Source: Tenrec ecaudatus (Eukaryota > Chordata > Mammalia > Afrosoricida > Tenrecidae). Taken from it: a stretch of 64,000 nt of DNA. The notes under the pieces are model-generated. The model saw only the letters and a program-made list of their open reading frames with translations, ran no database searches and had not been told where the DNA came from. Of this stretch, positions 57,861 to 64,000 are shown piece after piece (positions within the stretch are counted from its first letter, which is position 1; every line of letters starts with the position of its first letter). The stretch is from NCBI RefSeq assembly GCF_050624435.1, contig NC_134539.1, positions 144,804,025 through 144,868,024 on the forward strand, written 5' to 3'. Both the position numbers and the translations under genes were made by a program.

Positions 57861-58043
57861 GACCATCGAGCCCATCCCAGCTCCCGGGAACTCTGCCTCT
57901 GTCAGAGTAGGGCCGTGTGCCACCAGGTTTTTGTGAACCAGTGTTTCGGGATATCGGCAGGCCTTTCTTCTGCGGCACCCAGGCTGGACTCAAACGATCA
58001 CCTTTTGGCTGGAAGCTGAGCCCTGAGCCTTTTGTGCTCATAC
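57861..58043 (-). mobile_element. AfroSINE-related element, variant body
   Basis: GGCAGGCCTTTCTTCTGCGG, GACTCAAACGATCACCTTTT. The body differs from the short AfroSINE (GTGCCACCAGGTTTTTGTGA), so it may be a chimeric subfamily. Confidence 0.7.
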
Positions 58044-58060
58044 AGTTCACTCAAGAAAAC

Positions 58061-58205
58061 CTCCACTCACTGCCACCACATTGATACCCGGTGTGCTGAG
58101 ACCATACATCTCCACAGGACAGCCAGGTGTCTCTCTCCCATGGAGCAGCGCGGGCTGGCTTCAACCACCAACCTTGGTGGCGAGTAGTCAGCGCTTCCAA
58201 CACCC
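58061..58205 (-). mobile_element. AfroSINE, diverged
   Basis: CTCTCTCCCATGGAGCAGCG, GGCTTCAACCACCAACCTTG. Middle member of three copies in a row. Confidence 0.8.
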
Positions 58206-58216
58206 AAAACTTAAAC

Positions 58217-58422
58217 ACCAAACTCACCGCCCCAGAATCCATTCTGACTCACACTGACCCTACGGGGCAGGGCAGAACCGCCTCTGCACATTTCCAACAC
58301 TGTGACTTTTTACGGGGGAGTAGAGAGCCTCATCTCTCTCCTGAAGAGCAGCTGGCAGTTTTGAACTGCCAACCTTGTGGGAGGCAGCCCCACACATAAC
58401 TACTATGCCACCAGGGTTCCTT
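58217..58422 (-). mobile_element. AfroSINE, full length
   Basis: GAATCCATTCTGACTCACAC, TTTTGAACTGCCAACCTTGT, ATGCCACCAGGGTTCC. Confidence 0.92.
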
Positions 58423-58655
58423 GTAGAATCAACTATATATGCGTTAATTGAATGATCTGGCTGTGAGCATAAAAAGCGGCCGGGAACCAATTAGAGGGCA
58501 ATAACAACAGCAAGGACGATGTAGACAGGATGGATGAGCTCACAGGTGAGGGGCCCTTGGGCTGTCGCGCAGGGACTGACGGGAAATGCTTGAGATAGTA
58601 CTTGGAAAACCTGGTCCACAGGGAGGGCTCCATGGAGATTTGCTCCTATTTTAAG

Positions 58656-58735
58656 TACCGTATATACTCGAGTATAAGCCACCCGAATATCAGCCAAGGC
58701 TGAAAATCTCAGCTTATACACGAGTATATACGGTA
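58656..58735. mobile_element. 80-bp palindromic MITE with TA flanks (Tc1/mariner-like)
   Basis: The left end is TACCGTATATACTCGAGTAT followed by AAGC. The reverse complement of the right end is TACCGTATATACTCGTGTAT followed by AAGC, so 24 bp match with one difference. Terminal TA on both sides is compatible with a TA target duplication. The centre of about 30 bp is unrelated. It is non-coding. Confidence 0.8.
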
Positions 58736-58765
58736 TTTATCCTTTCTTTCCATTTGCTCTTCATT

Positions 58766-58784
58766 AAAAAAAAAAAAATAAAGA
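58766..58784. repeat. A-rich tract
   Basis: About 13 A followed by TAAAGA; could be the tail of an unrecognised retroposon. Confidence 0.6.
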
Positions 58785-59455
58785 GTTTGAAATCCTAAAC
58801 AGAAGTGAGCAGGACACGTCAGATGAGCAAGCAGCTAGTGGTGGGGAGAAGCAAGGGGCCGACACAGCTGAGCGGGCTGGCCGGCACGGACCCCACTCTC
58901 CCACGACTCAACAGTTCACCTCTAATGAGCACTGCAGGTCTCCGTGGGCCCCTGGATCCTGGCCCTCCCCACGGAGCCTTGCACTGGCAGCCACGACCCA
59001 GATCCATGGACGTCAAGCCATAGAGAGTCTAGAGACAGCCACCCAGTTGAAGAAAAGAGAAAGAAACCAACCGAGATGGGCCAATCTCCTTCCATTTCCC
59101 CCGGAGGTGGGGAGATGGAAGGAGGCCAGAGAGATTGCTTCTGAGAACCTGAAGGGCTTCCAAGGGCTGCCAGGGCTTTGTTTCCGACTCCAGGAGAGAC
59201 GGAAGGAGAAGAAAGGCGCACAGTATCCTTGGAGGGACTGAGCTTCTGACAGGAATTACGGAACTTTCTGATCCCACCACTGGAGAGCTCAGCGGGTGAA
59301 TGCTGAACTCGGGGCCCACATGGCCTGCGCCCACACACACTCGCCCGATGTTTCTCTGAACCAAGACCACCACTGGGCACCGACCACTCGACGTCACCAC
59401 TTGAGGGGCCACTGATACGGAGGGCAGGGCATCCTTCTGAGTGGTGGTACAGGTC

Positions 59456-59766
59456 ATAGGGGGGGGCGGTGGTGGCTCCGTGGTAGGATCCTAGCTTTTC
59501 ACACAGGAGACCCAGGTTTGATTCCCTGGAGCACACCTCAGGAGCAGCCCTCCCCCACCCCCCGTCAGTGATGGTGCATGTGCCCTGGGATGCTGGACAG
59601 GTTTCAGTGCAGCTTCCCGACCAAGACGGCTAGGAAGGAGGGCCTGGCGGACTCCTCCTGACGCCAGTGCCAGCTTTACAAGGAACCAGATGCCAACGGA
59701 CAGTGGGGCTGCACACAGGTCCTTCTTTTATATTTGGGGTAGCTAGAAATCAGGGACCAACTCAAT
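59456..59766 (+). mobile_element. AfroSINE2-type SINE, full length with tRNA-like head
   Basis: The head retains pol III boxes: A-box-like TGGCTCCGTGG and B-box GGTTTGATTCC. The body has GACAGGTTTCAGTGCAGCTT and GGCTAGGAAGGAGGGCCTGG. The tail is CAGGGACCAACTCAATGGCC, which runs directly into the CCA/CCT array. Confidence 0.85.
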
Positions 59767-59945
59767 GGCCACCCTTCCACCACCATCACCTTCTCCACCA
59801 CCTCCACCTCTAGCACTACCTCCTCCTCCTCCACCACAATCATCACCACCACCACCTCTACCTCTGCCACCACCACCACTTCCCCAACCACTACCACCAC
59901 CTCCATCACCTCCTCTACCTCCGCCACCTCCACAATCACCACCAC
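59767..59945. repeat. CCA/CCT-rich array, second locus
   Basis: About 180 bp of CCACCACC/CCTCCTCC/CATCACC variants, similar in composition to 49890-51510 but less regular. Pro- and Gly-rich open frames over it are artefacts. Confidence 0.9.
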
Positions 59946-60159
59946 ATTGTGGAAACTGCCTTTCCTCCAGTATCCAACCTGCGAAGACATCTCGAATGAA
60001 CTTACACAAATGGAATTGGCAGTGGAAAAATTCCGAGACTGAAGAAGCCTTTGCTTCAAGTCGGGCGGGATATTGGGTGTAACAAGGCATGTCAAAACTT
60101 GCCAGAGGAAACAGAGAAAACCCTCACTCAGAAAGAAAGCAGAAAAATGAAAAACTAGA

Positions 60160-60420
60160 ACAAATTTAAAATGGGTCCAAAGGGAAGTCACGTGATCAGG
60201 TGTTACATTTTTTTCTGCACGAATCCATTTACCAGCACTCTGGACGAATGGTTTCTTGGGGGTGCGGCAGGGAGGTAGGGGTGGAACTGGGGAGCTAACA
60301 ATGAAAGAAGATGATGTTCTAAAGTTGATTGTGTTGATGATCGACAACTCTTTTTAATGCATTGAACTCTATTGAATTATATGACATGTAAATGCTATGC
60401 CAATAAAACTATTAAGAAAA
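60160..60420 (+). mobile_element. L1-like 3' end
   Basis: AAAATGGGTCCAAAGGGAAG, then CTAAAGTTGATTGTGTTGAT, TTGAATTATATGACATG and the terminal GCCAATAAAACTATTAAG match the usual L1 3' UTR ending, with a poly(A) signal at its end. Confidence 0.65.
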
Positions 60421-61193
60421 CCCCCAATACTTGCCAAAGGGAGATCTCCAGGGGAAGGGCTGGGGAGGGGAGCAGCTTCTGTCCAGACCCATTGGATTCC
60501 TATGTGAAGTCTGACTCAGGCGGCAAAATGACCCCAGAGCCATTTAAGACGCCGCGTGAATGCTGAGCAGCTAGCTTTCCATACGTGATAAAAGTGTGCA
60601 AGGGTCTGTAACCGGCTTTATTTTCTCTTCACTTCCTGTTGTGGCCACTTGGATTGCAGGACATGGACTTCGAGGAACGTGGAGCCAGTGAGTAGAGCGT
60701 GCTGACAAGGAATAAAGACAGGCTTCCGGCCAGGAATCAGGCGGCTACAAGGCCAGGCAGACCGGGAACCAAAGGCAGCGAGAGGTGGCTGGGCGTGGTG
60801 CCTGAAGCGGGTTTGAACAAAGCAACGCCCACCTCCGTTCTGAATGACGTCGCACATCCACTCAGCTGCCTCGGGGCTGGGGCTGGGACCTGCGGCTCTT
60901 TTTCCCCTCTCTTTTAATCTGTTGGCATTTCATACATACCGCATTCCAAACTTCAATCACGGAAAGTAGAACGAACCATTGCTGCCACACTTTCCAAGCA
61001 TTCGTTGTCTACATGGACGCCTTGGCATCCTCTCCCGTTTACCGCCCCCCACCCCCCACGAGCCCCTTATTCTGCCTGCTGTCTCTATAGGTTCATCAAT
61101 CCTGGGTTTCATAGACCGAAAACCGGAAAAGCAGAAAAACACAGCTTCAAGAGGTGACCTCCATTGACAAAAGACCTCCGAGACACTCTACTG

Positions 61194-61386
61194 CAGGGGT
61201 TCTCAACATGTGGGTCGCGACCCCTTTGGGGGAATAAAACAACCCGTTCACAGGATGCCTGATTCATCACAGTAGCAAAATGACAGTTATGAAGTAGCAA
61301 CGAAAATAATGTCATGGTTGGGGGGGCACCACCACATGAGGAACTGTATGAAAGGGCCGCGGAATCAGGAAGGTTGAAAACCACTG
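61194..61386. mobile_element. SPIN-like non-autonomous hAT element, copy 2
   Basis: Left end CAGGGGTTCTCAACATG; right end GGTTGAAAACCACTG, giving the reversed CAGTGGTTTTCAACC. The interior GTAGCAAAATGACAGTTATG and GAAGTAGCAACGAAAATAAT matches SPIN as I recall it, better preserved than copy 1. 8-bp flanks CTCTACTG / TTTTACTG agree at 6 of 8. Confidence 0.85.
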
Positions 61387-61567
61387 TTTTACTGTGAATA
61401 CACAAAACCGGAGAAAACAATACAAACCAGGATTGCCGAACAGTTTGGAAACCAGATAAGGTCCAGCCCTCATCCTAGGCGTGATCTACTGACAGAGTTA
61501 ACCGTTCAGGGACCCGATGCCTTTTTTTTTTAAAATTCAATTGCCAGGTTTATTGATGTTCCCAAAA

Positions 61568-61750
61568 GAAACTTTGGTAGCACAGTAGGTTAAGCATCAG
61601 GTGGTTAACCACAAGGTTGGTGGTTCGAGCCCCCAAGCAGCAGCTCTGTGGGAGAAAGAGGAGGCCGTCTGCTTCTATAAAGAGCCACAGTCTTTGGAAC
61701 CCGACGGAGCAGGTCTAGTTGGTCCTACAGGGTTGCTGTGGGGGGGGGTA
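61568..61750 (+). mobile_element. AfroSINE, near full length
   Basis: TTTGGTAGCACAGTAGGTTA, GGTGGTTCGAGCCCCCAAGC, CAGTCTTTGGAACCCGACGG. Confidence 0.88.
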
Positions 61751-62455
61751 ACTGGATCACAGTGACTGTCTTCCCTGTAACACAATGGAAAACTTGATTT
61801 TCAAACGACAGGTCCTAAAAGCAACCAGTCCAAGGAAGTACCGAACCTACCAGAGGTGACGGTTGTTAGCTGTGTGGTGCAGCCTACTCAGACACAGACC
61901 CTCGGGGAGGTTCTTGGCCCTGGGTCGCTAGGATATCAGGCACAATGAAAAAGACAATGGCGAGAAGCCACTGTGAGCTATTGTCGACAGGGGCAAAGCT
62001 GGGAGCAAGCATCCCTTGGCATTGCCTAAGGAGGGAGGAAAGCCACTAGCCACCAGGCTGCAGGCCAGGACACCGATTGAGTGCCACAGGCCATGGTGCT
62101 GAAGAGAGCGCCCTGAGGATAGTGGCAAAGAGGGGCCCCCGAGATTGGCAGGGGGGATCCCGACCCAGAGCAGAAGGCCTCGTGGGTGCAGTGGCGGCTC
62201 CTGGGTTTCCACAGCTGCCTCTTCCTCTCTCGTCCCTCCAGCTCAGTCGTCCTGCCCAGTAACACTCTTCCTCAATAGCCCCTCTGCCCACTTCTCTGTT
62301 GTCCAAGCACCTCCAAGAACGCCCTGTGACCTTGGCAAAAACTTGTGGGGAGCATCTCTGGACACACTCGTCTGCTGAGATCTCCCCAGCTAGTTCTGGG
62401 TGCAAAAAAACCCCAGCAAAAGTCCAAACCAAGAAAAACTAAAAACCAGTCCTCA

Positions 62456-62656
62456 AAACTCAGTCTTGAGTGGATGCTGACCCACAGGGACCCTCTAGGA
62501 CCAGGTGGAACTGCCCCCATGGGCTTCCAAGACTGTCACTGTTTACAGGATTGGAAAGCCCCGTCTTTCTCCCAAAGAGCTGCCTAGCGGTTGCTAATTG
62601 TCGACCTTGCAGGTAATAGCCCCATGCGTAATCACTAGGCTACCAGGAGGGGCTCC
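62456..62656 (-). mobile_element. AfroSINE, full length
   Basis: GAGTGGATGCTGACCCACAG, GCTTCCAAGACTGTCACTG, CTACCAGGAGGGGCTCC. Confidence 0.9.
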
Positions 62657-62733
62657 AACCAGCTCCCAGGACCACTATTTTCAGGTTCAAGTGCACTTCC
62701 TTCCAAAACTTTTCCTCTGGCCTAATCTGACGT

Positions 62734-62939
62734 GGAAAGCCTTGGTGGTCTATCAGGTTACTCACTGGGCGGCTAGCTACAAGGTCTGCAGTTCAAAACC
62801 ACCAGCCGCTCTGCGGGAGAAAGATGAGGCTTTCTACTCCTGTGAAGACTCACAGCCGCAGAAGCCCACAGGGGCCGTTCTGCCCTGTCCCACAGGGCCA
62901 CCGCGAGTGGGCGTGAACTGGATGTCAGTGAGTGTGGTC
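62734..62939 (+). mobile_element. AfroSINE, full length
   Basis: AAAGCCTTGGTGGTCTATCA, CAGTTCAAAACCACCAGCCG, tail CACCGCGAGTGGGCGTGAAC. With the preceding minus-strand copy it forms an inverted pair 78 bp apart. Confidence 0.9.
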
Positions 62940-62999
62940 TGGAACCTGACCTGCGCCCACCGTTGTCAAGCAGGTGATCTCTTGAGGTTCCTCAGCTGT

Positions 63000-64000
63000 G
63001 AGGCTCTGGTGCGCTCCGTTTGCTGTTGAATGGATTCTACGCATGTTTAATAATGCTCCCAACAGTCACGCGTTTAAATTGTACCTTTTTCTATCCCAGC
63101 AAATGCCTCAAGAACTTTTCAAAGACTTGAGCAGGAAGCAGGGGCGAGCTGGGGTGGTTTAAAAATAAAAGGGGAAGGAAACAAAGGAGTACAAATAAGA
63201 GGGAAGGTGGGAGCGGGGAGGGGGGAGGCGGGGCAGAGAAGGTGGAGGTGGTTTTAGGGGGTGCTTGGAACAGAGGTTCATTTCACCTGGCCAGGTGGCC
63301 CTGGGTGGGAGTCGAGGGGACGTTGGGAGTGGCAGCTGCCCAAACAGGGGCTGTGGGACACATTTAAAAGCTGCCACCACCTGGGAAGGAGCGCGACAGG
63401 GTGGGGGTGTGGCTGGGCCCAGGCCTGGGGTGGTGATGGGGGGGTGGGGGAGAGGCAGAGGCAGATGCTCAAGGCTGCAGACCACAGGCCTGGTCAAGGC
63501 AGAGGCAGGGGGTGCCTTGGGCCATCAAGTAAACGGGGTCCTCTCCCCAGGCATCTGGCCATGTCTCACACGCAAGGAATCCGTGGGCAGTGAGACAACA
63601 AAAGCCATTGTCCATGCAAGAAGAGTTGGACATCAGGAGAAATCTGAGCTCCTTTGTGTGACATGCCAAACTGCTGAAGCGACGAAGCGGCTGGGCTCGG
63701 CTCAGATGCGTGGGACAGTGCGCTTCCCTGGGGAGCGGGGCCATCAATGCACGCTTGTTATCGCAGATTTTCAGAGTGGGCACAGGGTGGCCTCCACCGC
63801 CGCCGCCTGTCCACCGTGAGCTGGTGACTAGGCCCTGGCCTGGCTGGCCGGGCCCTGGACAGGAGCCTGGGTGTCCCGAGATGTCCTCAGCGAGTCTTTG
63901 GGGGCTCTGTGTGCCTTGCCAAGCCCGTGGTTTGGTCTGGGAGGTAAGGGTAAAGTGGGCAGCTTTTCAAAGATCCCTCCTCCGGAGATCTGCTCCTCAC
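63000..64000. other. End of window, intronic, no recognised element
   Basis: A GGGAGG-rich block at 63200-63260 and a GGGGTGGGGGAG block near 63438 stand out. I see no exon with CACNG4 first-exon features (no MVRCDRG-like start) and no interspersed repeat I can name. Confidence 0.6.

Larger units (their letters stand above)
10830..64000 (-). other. CACNG4: CACNG4 gene extent (5' end outside the window)
   Basis: This spans the inferred 3' UTR, coding exons 4, 3 and 2, introns 3 (13502-16527) and 2 (16669-24836), and the visible part of intron 1 (24921 onward). CACNG4 encodes TARP gamma-4, a four-transmembrane claudin-fold partner of AMPA receptors that affects their trafficking and gating, strongly expressed in developing brain. 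All three exons are intact and in compatible phase. No match to the conserved first exon was found, so the promoter lies to the right. A very long first intron is also typical of the human gene. Confidence 0.9.
24921..64000 (-). other. CACNG4: CACNG4 intron 1 (partial)
   Basis: More than 39 kb of the first intron. It is dominated by AfroSINEs, RTE ends, old LTRs and simple repeats. Stretches with nothing I can identify include 25040-27780 (apart from a T-run near 26612), 28850-30120, 30720-32570, 33240-33940, 34520-35680, 41030-42400, 42580-44290, 44460-45980, 47140-47660, 48330-49550 and 55380-56100. They contain no long conserved open frame, and the listed open frames there look like chance. 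Confidence 0.85.

Noticed and set aside
59468..59520. tRNA-like sequence with A and B boxes
   Set aside because: It is the head of a SINE. It continues into the SINE body and lacks a complete cloverleaf, so it is not a tRNA gene.
59676..60347. 223-codon minus-strand frame
   Set aside because: It spans the second CCA/CCT array and the L1-like end; it is repeat-derived with no domain.
24921..64000. CACNG4 exon 1
   Set aside because: I looked on the minus strand for the conserved MVRCDRGLQMLLTTAG-like start and a GC-rich first exon and found none, so it should be outside the window.

Overview
This is a vertebrate nuclear genome window from an afrotherian mammal, most likely a tenrec. About forty copies of a tRNA-headed SINE with an RTE-like tail (AfroSINE type) are scattered over both strands, and those SINEs are an afrotherian hallmark. 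Two non-autonomous hAT elements look like SPIN, a horizontally transferred family that, as I recall, is reported in Afrotheria only from tenrecs. The species call is inference; the SINE and hAT structures are visible in the sequence.

Gene content is sparse and lies on the minus strand, matching the CACNG5-CACNG4-CACNG1 cluster known in other mammals. At the left end (708-942) is coding exon 1 of CACNG1, the gamma-1 subunit of the skeletal-muscle calcium channel; its later exons lie to the left of the window. After about 10 kb of intergenic DNA comes CACNG4, an AMPA-receptor auxiliary subunit (TARP gamma-4). Its last coding exon (12963-13501), exon 3 (16528-16668) and exon 2 (24837-24920) are present with intact splice sites and matching phases. 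The 3' UTR probably runs down to a poly(A) signal at 10851-10856. Exon 1 was not found and should lie beyond 64000, so everything from 24921 to the right end is CACNG4 intron 1 (more than 39 kb).

The intergenic stretch holds an EIF1 retropseudogene (1628-2190), a 17-bp minisatellite, a 65-bp tandem duplication that multiplies an AP-1 consensus, and one SPIN-like element. The CACNG4 3' UTR is CpG-rich and contains a perfect CRE octamer. The introns are a palimpsest of AfroSINEs, RTE LINE 3' fragments, old MaLR-type LTRs, L1, MIR and MER5A relics, CA/TG and TCTA microsatellites, and three further DNA-transposon-like elements: a hAT nested in an RTE, a TA-flanked 80-bp palindrome, and a 353-bp inverted-repeat insertion that splits a SINE.

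The most distinctive structure is a 1.6-kb CCA/CCT-rich array (49890-51510) with a smaller relative at 59767-59945. Both begin exactly at the 3' end of an RTE-tailed retroelement, which suggests that retroposon tails seeded the minisatellites. No bacterial-type system, CRISPR array, tRNA gene, rRNA gene or further intact protein gene was seen.
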